Positions 1 through 8,949 of a stretch of DNA of 64,000 nt are shown here, in pieces. This DNA is from an uncultured Clostridia bacterium. GTDB lineage: Bacteria > Bacillota > Clostridia > Lachnospirales > Cellulosilyticaceae. The translations under genes and the position numbers were made by a program. Where the stretch lies: the NCBI GenBank assembly GCA_937921505.1, contig CAKZUB010000014.1, forward strand, positions 1-64,000. Reading direction: 5' to 3'. A model generated the notes under the pieces. It searched no databases, was not told where the DNA came from, and saw only the letters and a list, made by a program, of their open reading frames with translations. Numbering within the stretch: the stretch's first letter is position 1; each line of letters begins with the position of its first letter.

Positions 1-21
1 CATCTAATGTAGGTTTGTTTG

Positions 22-54
22 CTATACTCATTTTTAGGTATACATTGAGTATAG
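22..54. repeat. Small inverted repeat in the left-edge intergenic region
   Basis: CTATACTCA at 22-30 and TGAGTATAG at 46-54 form a 9-bp stem with a 15-nt loop. No T-run follows on either strand, so a terminator role is weak. Nothing else recognisable lies between 1 and 174. Confidence 0.3.
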
Positions 55-174
55 ATATCCCTAATGTACAAATCTTATGACTTACAGATGCTATGCATCC
101 CATATTTATTTTTATACATTAGTTTCCGTCCCTACTCTAATATTTAGTCAATAATTATTTTCAGTATATCATGA

Positions 175-789
175 TTATTTAATCTTCTCCACCCTATATC
201 CAATTTCTTTATTACTTTTTCTATAACACGCCTTCACCCTATCTTCTTTTGACTCCTCTTTCCCTATTAACAAATCAAAAGTTATTTGATTACTGTTACC
301 ATAGTACTTTTCCAGAAGCCTTTCTTCTAGCTCACTTTGAGTGGCTAATGTAGCATCATCTAGTATGTGCTTTAAATGAAATCCAGCTTCTAGCAGCGAT
401 CGTCCTAGTAAAATACACCTATGACAATTAATAGGATCTTGCATGGCCCCCATAAGTACAATGCGGTATCCTTTTTCACAACCTACTTTTAACCGTTGTA
501 TACCCTTTAAGAAATCTTTATCATAGATAACTTTTTCAAAATCAGCATACCCTTCATCTTTATATAAATTTTTATCTTCTCTTTGAGCTGCAAATTCATT
601 GCCCATATAAATATATTTATACCCATAATCAATTAATGTTTGTCTTATAACTTCTTTGTTAAACTGAACATTATACCTCGAATAAGGAGTGCCTCTTATA
701 TCTACTACACAATCTATAGAATAGTATCGCAGCATACCTATTAGTCTATCTACTGAATAATTAGAATGTCCTATCGTAAATATATCCAT
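175..789 (-). CDS. DUF488 family protein
   Basis: The protein opens with MDIFTIGHSNYS and contains DIRGTPYSR and a CHR motif (INCHRC), all typical of DUF488. Members are small cytosolic proteins of unknown biochemical function. An upstream in-frame ATG at 801 falls inside a dispersed repeat. I chose the ATG at 789 because GGGAG lies six bases before it and the family usually begins with this IxTIGHS segment. The length, about 204 residues, is normal. It is followed by the window edge and preceded by a REP-like repeat. Family assignment is firm; function is not known. Confidence 0.85.
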   Translation of the reverse strand: MDIFTIGHSNYSVDRLIGMLRYYSIDCVVDIRGTPYSRYNVQFNKEVIRQTLIDYGYKYIYMGNEFAAQREDKNLYKDEGYADFEKVIYDKDFLKGIQRLKVGCEKGYRIVLMGAMQDPINCHRCILLGRSLLEAGFHLKHILDDATLATQSELEERLLEKYYGNSNQITFDLLIGKEESKEDRVKACYRKSNKEIGYRVEKIK

Positions 790-796
790 ATTTGCT

Positions 797-850
797 CCCA
801 TTGCATATCACAAGCTTTGCCCCGGATACTGCCATAAATGAAAATTTTAA
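797..850 (+). repeat. Dispersed REP-like repeat, copy A
   Basis: The segment CCCATTGCATATCACAAGC followed by TTTGC, GATACTGCCATAAATGAAAA matches copies near 10697, 10774 and 62117. Here the right arm of the internal palindrome is degraded (CCCCGGAT instead of GCTTGTGAT). It abuts the 5' end of the DUF488 gene. Confidence 0.7.
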
Positions 851-873
851 CCCTCAACTTTTTTACTTACGAT

Positions 874-1977
874 TTAGAGTTTCTCAAAAACATGTTCTAT
901 GAACTCTTCTATTTGTTTTTCTGAAAGTTTTCCCAAACCATTATCTTCAAAAACCTCATAATAACTATCAAGCTTTGTTTTAAGATAGTAATAAGTAATC
1001 ATTACTTCATCTACTTCCTCTTTTTCTAGATACTGCCTTGATTGTGAGTACTTTTGAAAGCAATTATGACTAGCTTCTAAAATCTCCTTCAAAATTTCTT
1101 GTTTTTGTTTTTGTGGTAATGGATTTATTATCTCTTCAAAACACTTTGTATACACAACTTGAGTACCTGCTAAAAGATAAAGTTTAAATCCTCCTATGGG
1201 CATTTTAACTACAGCAATGCCTTTTCTATTATCTAGACTAAACTGTATAGCCTCTTTTCTAAATCCAAGCATTTTTAGAACTGACATATAATCCCTATAT
1301 TGAACTGCCTTTTCAAAGTCTAAAGTTTGCGCAGCGATTTGCATTTGCTCTCTATAATAGTCTAAAATACACATATCTTTCCCTTCAAGAAAGCTAATAA
1401 CTCCCTCTAATCTCTCTTGATACTCTATAAGAATATGGTGCTCCTCTTCACAAGGTCCTATACATCGTTTCATACGATAGGATAAGCAATCTTTTCTTTG
1501 ATCTCTCTTTTTGCATGTAGGTAATCTGTAATATGAATTAATTGCTTCTACCCCACTCATTAAACGATACGGTATATCATACGGTCCAAAATATTCCCCC
1601 TCTTCTCCTTTTTCATAAGCAACTTCTGCCCGAGGCAATTCTGCATTTTTATTAATCACTATAAAACGATATCTTTTATCATTTTTAAGTAAACTATTAT
1701 AGATGGGTTTTAGTGCTTTTATCATCTTACATTCTAATAAAAGAGCGTCTAACTCTGTATCTGTAACTTCATAATCAAAACGATCAATATGTGCCACCAT
1801 TCTTTTTACTTTATGCCGTTCGTCCTTTACACGCTTACCAAAATAAGAACTTACCCGTTTTTTAAGCTCCTTGGATTTACCTACATAAATAATGTTTCCT
1901 AAACTATCTCTCATCATGTAAACCCCAGGTAAGTTTGGGAGTAACTTTGCCTGTTGCTGTAACTCTTCTGTTGTCAT
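874..1977 (-). CDS. Short UvrC-like GIY-YIG nuclease
   Basis: Residues 17-95 form a GIY-YIG domain (PGVYMMRD, IIYVGKSKELKKRV). A Cys cluster follows at about 154-176 (LPTC, DCLSYRMKRCIGPC), the spacing seen around the UvrC iron-sulfur cluster. A UVR-type helix pair follows (LDFEKAVQYRD). The protein stops at 367 residues, so the RNase H-like second nuclease and helix-hairpin-helix of full UvrC (about 600 residues) are absent. By analogy with Cho it could make a single incision near DNA damage; this is inference. AGGTG precedes the ATG. It is monocistronic, with the sigma/anti-sigma pair upstream on the same strand. Confidence 0.8.
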   Translation of the reverse strand: MTTEELQQQAKLLPNLPGVYMMRDSLGNIIYVGKSKELKKRVSSYFGKRVKDERHKVKRMVAHIDRFDYEVTDTELDALLLECKMIKALKPIYNSLLKNDKRYRFIVINKNAELPRAEVAYEKGEEGEYFGPYDIPYRLMSGVEAINSYYRLPTCKKRDQRKDCLSYRMKRCIGPCEEEHHILIEYQERLEGVISFLEGKDMCILDYYREQMQIAAQTLDFEKAVQYRDYMSVLKMLGFRKEAIQFSLDNRKGIAVVKMPIGGFKLYLLAGTQVVYTKCFEEIINPLPQKQKQEILKEILEASHNCFQKYSQSRQYLEKEEVDEVMITYYYLKTKLDSYYEVFEDNGLGKLSEKQIEEFIEHVFEKL

Positions 1978-2035
1978 TTCACACCTGCTTTATATCTTTT
2001 TAATCTTTAATTCAAAAATAAACCATTCCTATTTC

Positions 2036-3358
2036 TTAATGAATAGGTATCTCTATTATCTTATTATATAGCTCTGCATAGGTCATTCTTTCAATAATAA
2101 GTTGATAATTCTTACCTGTTTTAGGAAAGTGTAATGTTCTGGTATGCAATATCGTACCATCTTCTTGCTTGATCAAATTGCTCTCTATCGTTTCTTTAAG
2201 CTCTATTTTATTATCGTCTATTCCTAAATATACCCTTGTAAGTATCGTACTTTCACCAGTAGTAATCGTAATAAAAGTACTATCCTTTGACTCATAAACT
2301 TTGTCTATTTGTATAGCTTGCCCTTGTATATGCATGCTTTTATTTTTATCTTCTAGGTTCAACTTTATGTTCTCATTCACATCATGATCTGCTGAAAAAC
2401 TTTCCACATATATCTCCAGCGACTTAAGTTCTGATGGCAGAGTGTCAAACGCTTTATGGAATGTGATTCCCTTGAAGTCTGTAGTCATCTCTCCTCCTTG
2501 CCAGGCTATTTCTTTACCATTCGCAATGAGTTTGATCTCTATATTTTCAGGTCTTATACGTTCCCCACTTAGCTGGTCTTTTACTAACTCAAAAATATTT
2601 TGTACCGAGCCACTTATAACCGTCCGTGTAGGGGATGCAGTTATAGATTTAAATCTTACTTGAGTTTGACTTTCCTTAAGTGTTTGATTAATGGTTTTTT
2701 TGAGGTTATGTCCCATAGCTTTATTTCTATCTAATTTAAAAGATATTTGCCCTTCTTCTACTGCCCCATTGTCAATTAAATTAAGCTTTAAATTTAGTGT
2801 TTTTTCATAAAATACTGGAGCTTCAAAACTTGAAAGCCACTTTACTTCTTCGTTTTCATGAGCGATATGTCCTTGGCCACCTTTCTCGGCGTATGTTCTC
2901 CAAGTACCATGAATTGAAAGATTATGAATAGAAAGATAAGTTGGTATTCCACTGGGATTAACCTCAATGCTCGGATGTTTTACAGAATAAAAGGCTAATA
3001 GCTGATTTGCATCAATCATAACCCCATCTAATCGCACAACTGTACCATTTTTAAAAGTATAATTTTTGCCAATGACTTGTCCCTTTCCCAGGTCATTTAA
3101 TTGCTTGAGCGTCCCATTCATAATCGTGTCATACCCCATAAACCTTTTACCATAAAAAGCTAATGTATCAAAGTTGTATCCTATGAATATTACAATTAAA
3201 CATGCTGCAACTGCCTTTGTCATCCAGTTATTACGACTTCGTTTAACGATGCTTTTATCTTTTAATACTTGAGCTAATCTTTCTTCTAATTCTATCGGCA
3301 CTTCTATCTTATCTATTTCTATTTTCTTATCATTTAACATTTTTTCTACTTGTTGCAT
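2036..3358 (-). CDS. DUF4179 anti-sigma-like membrane protein
   Basis: A cytosolic N-terminal segment of about 45 residues (VPIELEERLAQVL) precedes one membrane helix (about residues 45-62) and a DUF4179-type extracellular region (AFYGKRFMGYDTIMNG). These proteins usually sit beside an ECF sigma factor and are thought to sequester it at the membrane. Here it follows the sigma gene and overlaps its end by 29 bases. The first ATG at 3367 is too close to the ribosome site; AGGAGGTGA lies eight bases before the ATG at 3358. The partnership is inferred from gene order. Confidence 0.8.
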   Translation of the reverse strand: MQQVEKMLNDKKIEIDKIEVPIELEERLAQVLKDKSIVKRSRNNWMTKAVAACLIVIFIGYNFDTLAFYGKRFMGYDTIMNGTLKQLNDLGKGQVIGKNYTFKNGTVVRLDGVMIDANQLLAFYSVKHPSIEVNPSGIPTYLSIHNLSIHGTWRTYAEKGGQGHIAHENEEVKWLSSFEAPVFYEKTLNLKLNLIDNGAVEEGQISFKLDRNKAMGHNLKKTINQTLKESQTQVRFKSITASPTRTVISGSVQNIFELVKDQLSGERIRPENIEIKLIANGKEIAWQGGEMTTDFKGITFHKAFDTLPSELKSLEIYVESFSADHDVNENIKLNLEDKNKSMHIQGQAIQIDKVYESKDSTFITITTGESTILTRVYLGIDDNKIELKETIESNLIKQEDGTILHTRTLHFPKTGKNYQLIIERMTYAELYNKIIEIPIH

Positions 3359-3872
3359 GTGCCTCACCTCCTAAACACTCTCTTAACTTATTAAGTCCTA
3401 TAGAAATACGTGATCTTACTGTCCCAAGTGGTATGTTAAGCAGATCACTTATTGTTTTATACTCTAAGTCTAAAAAGTAACGCAGCCTAATGACTTCTTG
3501 GTGTTTTTCATTTAATTGTGATAAGTACTTCTCTAATAAAAGGAGGTCTTCTTGTTGTAAGATTGCCGCCTCACAGGGTATCTCTTGCATAGTACCTAAT
3601 AGCCTTATTTTGCTTTTTGCTTTTAAAATTCCTTTGCAGCGGTTTACAAGAATCGTTTTGCTCCAGCTATAAAATGCTTTTTCATCTTTTAATCCATATA
3701 TATTCTCATAAAGTATAATAATCATATCTTGCATAGCATCCAACGTATCTTCTTTGTTTTTCATATAGATATATGCCAGTTTATAGTACGCTTCTTTTTG
3801 AAGCATAATCAGCTTAACGAGTGCCTCTTTGTCACCTTGTTTTGCTGCCTTTACCAGTTTCTCTGTTTCCAC
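3330..3872 (-). CDS. ECF-type RNA polymerase sigma factor
   Basis: Sigma-70 region 2 (DAMQDMIIILYENI) and region 4 with its helix-turn-helix (EVIRLRYFLDLEYKTISDLL, GTVRSRI) are clear. Region 3 is missing, as in ECF sigmas. The start is probably the GTG at 3872 (protein begins METEKLVKAAKQGDKEAL) with AGAGGTGG upstream; the ATG at 3890 has no ribosome site. It should direct RNA polymerase to a stress regulon and be held by the overlapping downstream DUF4179 protein. No clear ECF-type promoter was recognised upstream. Confidence 0.88.
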   Translation of the reverse strand: METEKLVKAAKQGDKEALVKLIMLQKEAYYKLAYIYMKNKEDTLDAMQDMIIILYENIYGLKDEKAFYSWSKTILVNRCKGILKAKSKIRLLGTMQEIPCEAAILQQEDLLLLEKYLSQLNEKHQEVIRLRYFLDLEYKTISDLLNIPLGTVRSRISIGLNKLRECLGGEAHATSRKNVK

Positions 3873-3947
3873 TTTACCACCTCTTTTCATATCTAAGAGT
3901 ATCTAACTGTATAAAAAGTTCATTTTTTAAGTAAAAATTTATTTTCC

Positions 3948-3977
3948 TTGACATTTACAAGCTTAATTATATATAAT
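3948..3977 (+). promoter_or_regulatory. Sigma-A promoter of the ABC exporter operon
   Basis: TTGACA at 3948-3953 and TATAAT at 3972-3977, separated by 18 bp. Both hexamers are perfect. Transcription would start near 3984 and read a leader ORF, an attenuator and then two ABC genes. Confidence 0.75.
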
Positions 3978-4015
3978 AGCCTCATGTTTAAATATTCTGA
4001 AAGGAGGTAGGAAAA

Positions 4016-4105
4016 ATGTCTAGATATCTTTTGCATTGCCATAATACAATCACATATAACCTTTACAATAGCCCTGCCTCTATAGGTTTTCGGCTATTGC
4101 CCTGA
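4016..4105 (+). CDS. 29-residue leader peptide upstream of the ABC exporter
   Basis: An ATG follows a very strong AAAGGAGGTAGG ribosome site. The ORF encodes 29 residues ending ASIGFRLLP before a TGA. It lies between a perfect promoter and an intrinsic terminator that precedes two ABC exporter genes. In Bacillus subtilis the bmrCD exporter pair is controlled by ribosome-mediated attenuation through the leader BmrB; this ORF occupies the same position, although I see no proof of sequence similarity. The stop codon falls inside the candidate anti-terminator strand (4100-4107), so a ribosome stalled near the end could change RNA folding. Confidence 0.65.
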   Translation: MSRYLLHCHNTITYNLYNSPASIGFRLLP

Positions 4106-4169
4106 CCTTTTTATGTCCATTTATTTTGATAAAAACTTACGGTCATGGGATATTCCTATGACCTTTTTT
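4066..4169 (+). terminator. Attenuator: leader hairpin plus intrinsic terminator
   Basis: CAATAGCC (4066-4073) pairs with GGCTATTG (4092-4099). GGTCATGGGA (4141-4150) pairs with TCCTATGACC (4154-4163), followed by six T: an intrinsic terminator 54 bases before the exporter start. CCCTGACC at 4100-4107 can instead pair with GGTCATGGG, giving a mutually exclusive anti-terminator. The alternative folding is inferred by eye. Confidence 0.65.
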
Positions 4170-4222
4170 AATGCGTCATTATACATTTTTTAAATACTTA
4201 CTATTTTAAAGGGGGACTTAAC

Positions 4223-5959
4223 GTGCTTAGAGTACTTAAATATGTTTGTAAATACCCACTTATGCTTATGATTAGCTCATTATCTATGCTTATTTTTATA
4301 GGTCTTGACCATCTTATGCCTTATCTTCAAAAGATTTTAATAGATGATGCCATCACAAAAGACCAATCACATCTTGTCATGCCTCTCTTAGTAACCATGT
4401 TAGTTATTTCACTACTAAAACCTTTACTAGGCTTTATCAAAGGATTTTTTTATAATGTAATTGGTGTTAGAACGCATGAGGATTTAAAGAACGAGCTTTT
4501 TGAACATCTGCAATCTTTAGAGTTTTCTTATTTTGATCATATGAATACAGGAGAGCTCATGACGCGTCTTGGTGAAGACATAGAAAATATTTGGCAGACT
4601 ATAGGATTTGGTCTTAGTCTATTCATTGAGAATATCATCTATTTTATACTAAGTACGATTATCTTGTTTCTCCTTGATTACAGATTAGCTATAGCTTGTT
4701 TAGTTATTATGATTCCAATTGGAGGTATTACTATTATACTCGAAAGACGCTTTGGTATGTGCTATGGCAAAATAAGTGATCAAACAGCTCTGATTAATAC
4801 AACTGCTCAAGAAAACATAGCCGGAGTAAGGCTCGTTAAAGCTTTTGCCCGTGAAAAATATGAAATACATAAGTTTTTAAAGCTCAATAAAACTTATTAT
4901 CAATTAAATATGGATCAAGCGGATGCAGTAGCGACGTATTTTCCAATCATTGAATTTCTAACTAATATTTCACTTGTTATCATGATTATATTAGGTGGTT
5001 ATTTTGTGCTAAAAGAAGAACTAACACTCGGTACGCTAATGGCATTTAGCGGTTATATATGGAATCTGATATGGCCTATGCGTATGCTAGGCTGGCTCAT
5101 TGATATATTATCTAGAAATGCTGCTTCTGCCAAAAAAATCTTTGCTCTACTCGATCGTCCGTCTCATGTTCAAACGCCACCTGATAGTTATGCACCCAAA
5201 ATAGTACATGGTACAATAACTTTTAAAAATGTCAGCTTTAAATACAATGAAGAAACTGTACTTAAAAATATTAACTTAACAATTCCAAAAGGTAGTACTA
5301 TAGCTGTAATGGGAACGACTGGGTCTGGCAAGACTTCTCTTATTAGTTTAATCGGGAGATATTATGACGTTTGCGAAGGAGAAGTACTTGTAGATGATGT
5401 CAACGTTAATCAATTTGACCTTGATATTTTACGCAGTAATATGGCAATTGTGATGCAAGATACCTTCTTATTTTCAGATACAATAGAAAACAATGTGAGA
5501 TTTGGTAAGCATGAAGCTTCTTTAGATGAAATAAAAAATGCTTGCCACGCTGCTTGCTGTCTTGATTTTATTACAAATTTCGAAAAGGGATTTCTTACTG
5601 AAATAGGTGAAAGAGGGATGGGACTATCTGGTGGGCAAAAACAACGTATCTCTATTGCCCGAGCACTTATTAGAAATACACCTATGCTTATTTTAGATGA
5701 TGCAACCTCTGCTCTTGATACAGAAACAGAATACGCGTTACTAAGAAACCTCAAAACATTCCAAAACAAGGCAACTACCTTTATTATTGCCCATCGTATT
5801 TCAGCCGTTAAAAATGCCGATCTCATTATTTTCCTAGAAAATGGAGAAATCAAAGAACAAGGCACTCATAATGAGCTTATCTCAAAAAAGGGCTGTTATT
5901 ATGATATTTACATTGAACAATTTAAGCAGTTCGAAACTTTAGAAGAGGAGGCTATTTAA
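4223..5959 (+). CDS. ABC exporter half, degenerate-site subunit (BmrC/YheI-like)
   Basis: A six-helix transmembrane domain (about residues 1-310) is followed by a nucleotide-binding domain with Walker A GTTGSGKTS, signature LSGGQKQRIS and Walker B ILDDATSALD. The catalytic Glu after Walker B is Asp, which marks the degenerate partner of heterodimeric exporters such as BmrCD. It starts at a GTG after GGGGGAC. Its stop overlaps the next gene's ATG by one base, so the two are translationally coupled. The likely role is drug or lipid export. It should be induced through the upstream attenuator. Confidence 0.9.
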   Translation: MLRVLKYVCKYPLMLMISSLSMLIFIGLDHLMPYLQKILIDDAITKDQSHLVMPLLVTMLVISLLKPLLGFIKGFFYNVIGVRTHEDLKNELFEHLQSLEFSYFDHMNTGELMTRLGEDIENIWQTIGFGLSLFIENIIYFILSTIILFLLDYRLAIACLVIMIPIGGITIILERRFGMCYGKISDQTALINTTAQENIAGVRLVKAFAREKYEIHKFLKLNKTYYQLNMDQADAVATYFPIIEFLTNISLVIMIILGGYFVLKEELTLGTLMAFSGYIWNLIWPMRMLGWLIDILSRNAASAKKIFALLDRPSHVQTPPDSYAPKIVHGTITFKNVSFKYNEETVLKNINLTIPKGSTIAVMGTTGSGKTSLISLIGRYYDVCEGEVLVDDVNVNQFDLDILRSNMAIVMQDTFLFSDTIENNVRFGKHEASLDEIKNACHAACCLDFITNFEKGFLTEIGERGMGLSGGQKQRISIARALIRNTPMLILDDATSALDTETEYALLRNLKTFQNKATTFIIAHRISAVKNADLIIFLENGEIKEQGTHNELISKKGCYYDIYIEQFKQFETLEEEAI

Positions 5960-7746
5960 TGTCCCATAATACAATTCAAAAAGACGAAGACGGCACCTTA
6001 AGAAGTAAAACACAGCTTATTATAAGACTTCTTTCTTACCTTAAGCCCTATAAGCGCCAAACGATAATAGCTGTTACTTTAATGGTGATTACAATGGTTT
6101 TTGGTCTTCTTAATCCGTATCTTTTAAAGATAGCTATTGATACGCATATAAAGTATAAAAATGTTACAGGCCTTTTACGGATTGGTGCCTTGCTTATTGT
6201 TATCAATCTAATAAGTTGGTTGCTCTCTAAGCTTCGCTTTCAGATGGTTGCAAAAATAACCAACACGATGTTAGTAAACATTCGCGAAGAACTTTATACA
6301 CACATTCAGAAATTATCCTTTGGCTTTTTTGACAGCAGACCTGTTGGGAAGATATTAGCGCGTGTGATCGGAGATGTTAATGCCCTTCAAAACTTATTTA
6401 GCCAAGGCATACAATCTCTTATTCCTGAACTTTTAACGTTATTATGTTCTGCTCTATTTATGTTTTTACTCAATGTGAAACTTGCTTTAGCGTGTATTTT
6501 ACTGTTGCCTTTTTTATCGATAAGCATGTTTTATATAGAAATTGCTTCACGTAAGCGTTGGAATATACAGCGTAAAAAGCGATCTAACCTCAATGCCTTT
6601 ACACATGAAAATTTCTCTGGTATTAAAGTTGTTCAGGCTTTTGCTAGGGGTAAATCTACTTCTTGGACTTTTAAAACCATGGTAAGCGAACTTGCAACGG
6701 CCTTTATACATGCTATTAAGATTAATGAGTTTTTCTGGCCCATCGTAGACTTGTCTTGGGGGCTTGGTATAGTCGTGGTGTTTTATGTAGGCTATGGTCT
6801 TATAAATTCTGGTGAAATTGAAATCGGTACTCTTTTAGCCTTTTCTATGTATGTAGGTATGTTTTGGCGGCCACTTATGAATTTATCTAACTTTTATAGT
6901 ACACTCATTACTAACTTTTCTGCCGCAGATAGGATCTTTGATATTTTAGATACTTCCCCCGATTTAACCAGTGATCCCGGTGCGCCTATTATGAACCTCA
7001 TCGCAGGCGAAGTTACTTTTAAAAACGTGTGCTTTTCTTATGATGAAAAAAATGAAGTCTTAAGAAATGTAAATTTTACGGTCATTCCAGGTGAAAGAAT
7101 TGCCTTAGTCGGTCCAACGGGTGCAGGTAAGACCACCATCGTCTCTTTAATCAGCCGTTTTTATGATCCGACCTCTGGTGAGATTTTGATAGATGGTAAG
7201 AATATTAAAGATGTTGACTTAGAATCATTTCGCAGTCAACTTGGCATTATGCTGCAAGATACTTTTTTATTTTCTGGAACGATTATGGAAAACATCCGTT
7301 ATGGTAAATTAGATGCAACAGATGACGAGGTTATAGCCGCAGCCAAAGCTGTAGAAGCACATGCGCTTATCATGAAAATGGAAAAAGGTTATCACACCGA
7401 AGTCAATGAACGTGGTTCAAGACTCTCTCTAGGCCAAAGACAACTTATTTCTTTTGCAAGAGCATTACTTGCTAACCCACGTATTCTTATACTTGATGAG
7501 GCTACTTCTAATATAGATACACAAACTGAACGCTTGGTACAGCAAGGTATAGAAAAACTGTTGTTTAACAGAACCTCTTTTGTCGTAGCCCATAGGTTAT
7601 CTACGATACGAGACTGTGACAGAATTATGGTGATAGATGATCTTGGCATCAAAGAAAGCGGCACCCATAATGAACTTATGGCACAAAAAGGTTGCTACTA
7701 TGATCTCTACATGACCCAATATCGTTTCCTAAAAGAAGGCGCGTGA
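5959..7746 (+). CDS. ABC exporter half, catalytic subunit (BmrD/YheH-like)
   Basis: A transmembrane domain (about residues 20-330) precedes a nucleotide-binding domain with Walker A GPTGAGKTT, altered signature RLSLGQRQ and Walker B ILILDEATSNID with an intact catalytic Glu. This is complementary to the upstream subunit, which has a good signature but Asp at Walker B, so the pair should form one consensus ATPase site. This is established for BmrCD and TM287/288. The gene overlaps its partner by one base and ends inside a terminator hairpin. Confidence 0.9.
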   Translation: MSHNTIQKDEDGTLRSKTQLIIRLLSYLKPYKRQTIIAVTLMVITMVFGLLNPYLLKIAIDTHIKYKNVTGLLRIGALLIVINLISWLLSKLRFQMVAKITNTMLVNIREELYTHIQKLSFGFFDSRPVGKILARVIGDVNALQNLFSQGIQSLIPELLTLLCSALFMFLLNVKLALACILLLPFLSISMFYIEIASRKRWNIQRKKRSNLNAFTHENFSGIKVVQAFARGKSTSWTFKTMVSELATAFIHAIKINEFFWPIVDLSWGLGIVVVFYVGYGLINSGEIEIGTLLAFSMYVGMFWRPLMNLSNFYSTLITNFSAADRIFDILDTSPDLTSDPGAPIMNLIAGEVTFKNVCFSYDEKNEVLRNVNFTVIPGERIALVGPTGAGKTTIVSLISRFYDPTSGEILIDGKNIKDVDLESFRSQLGIMLQDTFLFSGTIMENIRYGKLDATDDEVIAAAKAVEAHALIMKMEKGYHTEVNERGSRLSLGQRQLISFARALLANPRILILDEATSNIDTQTERLVQQGIEKLLFNRTSFVVAHRLSTIRDCDRIMVIDDLGIKESGTHNELMAQKGCYYDLYMTQYRFLKEGA

Positions 7747-7760
7747 AAATCTCACGCGCC
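7738..7760 (+). terminator. Terminator at the end of the exporter operon
   Basis: GGCGCGTGA (7738-7746) pairs with TCACGCGCC (7752-7760) around a 5-nt loop. The left arm contains the stop codon of the upstream gene. The T-run after it is short (TGTAGTTTT). Confidence 0.6.
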
Positions 7761-7785
7761 TGTAGTTTTATCTTGATATCCTAAT

Positions 7786-8220
7786 CTACAGATACTTCTT
7801 AAATCCTTGTACAACATCTAAAGGATAACCAATTGATTCATAAAACTTATGAGCTTCTTCTCTATGCATGAGTGAAACAAACATCGTATAATAACAATTT
7901 TGTTCTCTTGCAATATCTTCAAGCTTATACATTAATGTTTGTCCTATTTTCTTACCTCGCATACTGCTTTTTACTATAACGTTTTCTATAACCATAAATG
8001 GTCTGCATTCACCTACCATATCTCGGCAGATTATACCCATTATTGTCCCCACTAGTTCTCCATTATACTTTGCCCCTAGTAAAATATAGTCTGGATTTGT
8101 TTGCATCCATCTAAAATTTTCTACCATCTTCTCATAATTAGTTTTACTGCCTGCTAATTCTTCACATAATACTGCTAACTCTTCTAAATCTTCATCTTTA
8201 ACTACTTCTACTGTAATCAA
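7786..8220 (-). CDS. GNAT family N-acetyltransferase
   Basis: The 144-residue protein has the GNAT core: ENVIVKSSMRGKKIGQTLM (acetyl-CoA pyrophosphate loop, R/Q-x-x-G-x-G/A type) and a C-terminal EAHKFYESIGY motif. It should transfer an acetyl group from acetyl-CoA to an unknown small molecule or protein. The start is a TTG at 8220 with AAGGTG six bases upstream; the intergenic gap from ecsC is only three bases, so it is the last gene of a five-gene operon. The substrate cannot be read from the sequence. Confidence 0.8.
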   Translation of the reverse strand: MITVEVVKDEDLEELAVLCEELAGSKTNYEKMVENFRWMQTNPDYILLGAKYNGELVGTIMGIICRDMVGECRPFMVIENVIVKSSMRGKKIGQTLMYKLEDIAREQNCYYTMFVSLMHREEAHKFYESIGYPLDVVQGFKKYL

Positions 8221-8223
8221 AAT

Positions 8224-8949
8224 TTACACCTTCCCCTGTAATAGTCTCATATGGTATGCATACATTGCTGTAACGCTCAGTTTATTGATAAACTTTGTAT
8301 TAACATAGGCCCCAACAGCTGCTCCAATCCCCGGAACAAGTTGTAATAACTTCGCTAAGTCAATATAGTCCTTGTACTCTTGTTGAAAAGCTCTCCAGTC
8401 AAATGCATTGATATCGCAAGGTAAAGACTGTACATAGTCCTCCCAATTTTCTAGCCGAATAAGTACTTCTTTAGATTTAGCTTTGCTTGAAAAAGCTAAC
8501 TGAAAGATATGCAAAATATATAACCTCTCTCTATAATCTGAGGTATCAAATCCATAGATTGCTGCTATCTCATATAAAAATCTTATTTTAATACTAAGAA
8601 GCAATGGAAAATCTACAATGCCTAATAAAATGCCTCCAGCTCCCGTTCCTGCCCCTTCAAGCATAGCTACCTTACTATAAACTTTAGTTTTTTCTTTTAA
8701 AAAATCATCTCTTTCTATAAGTAGCAGATCTTTATAAGGTTCTCCTGTTGTATACTTAGATCCAACTAAAACCAATCTGGTCATATTCTTAATACCATCT
8801 GTCAAGATTTGATGGTATTTTTCAGGCAAAAATTTATTTATTTTATTTTGAACCTCTTTAGAAGTTTTATCCAGTATAGAAGGACTCTTACACATTTTTT
8901 CTTTCCACTTATTTAATTGTTTTTGAGCTCGCTCGTTATAGGTATCCAT
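8224..8949 (-). CDS. EcsC family protein
   Basis: This 241-residue protein matches the EcsC family: a central Gly-rich stretch (GAGTGAGGILLGIVDFP), R-x-x-I-A-x-x-Y-G-F-D (RFLYEIAAIYGFD) and a C-terminal LLQLVPGIGAAVGAYVN. EcsC is associated in Bacillus with the EcsAB ABC transporter, but no such transporter is nearby. Its ATG overlaps the dcd stop codon (TAATG). Function is unknown; weakly membrane-associated helices are visible. Confidence 0.8.
   Translation of the reverse strand: MDTYNERAQKQLNKWKEKMCKSPSILDKTSKEVQNKINKFLPEKYHQILTDGIKNMTRLVLVGSKYTTGEPYKDLLLIERDDFLKEKTKVYSKVAMLEGAGTGAGGILLGIVDFPLLLSIKIRFLYEIAAIYGFDTSDYRERLYILHIFQLAFSSKAKSKEVLIRLENWEDYVQSLPCDINAFDWRAFQQEYKDYIDLAKLLQLVPGIGAAVGAYVNTKFINKLSVTAMYAYHMRLLQGKV

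Noticed and set aside
5410..5865. Minus-strand ORF of 151 codons
   Set aside because: Lies opposite the well-defined ABC nucleotide-binding domain; coding shadow.
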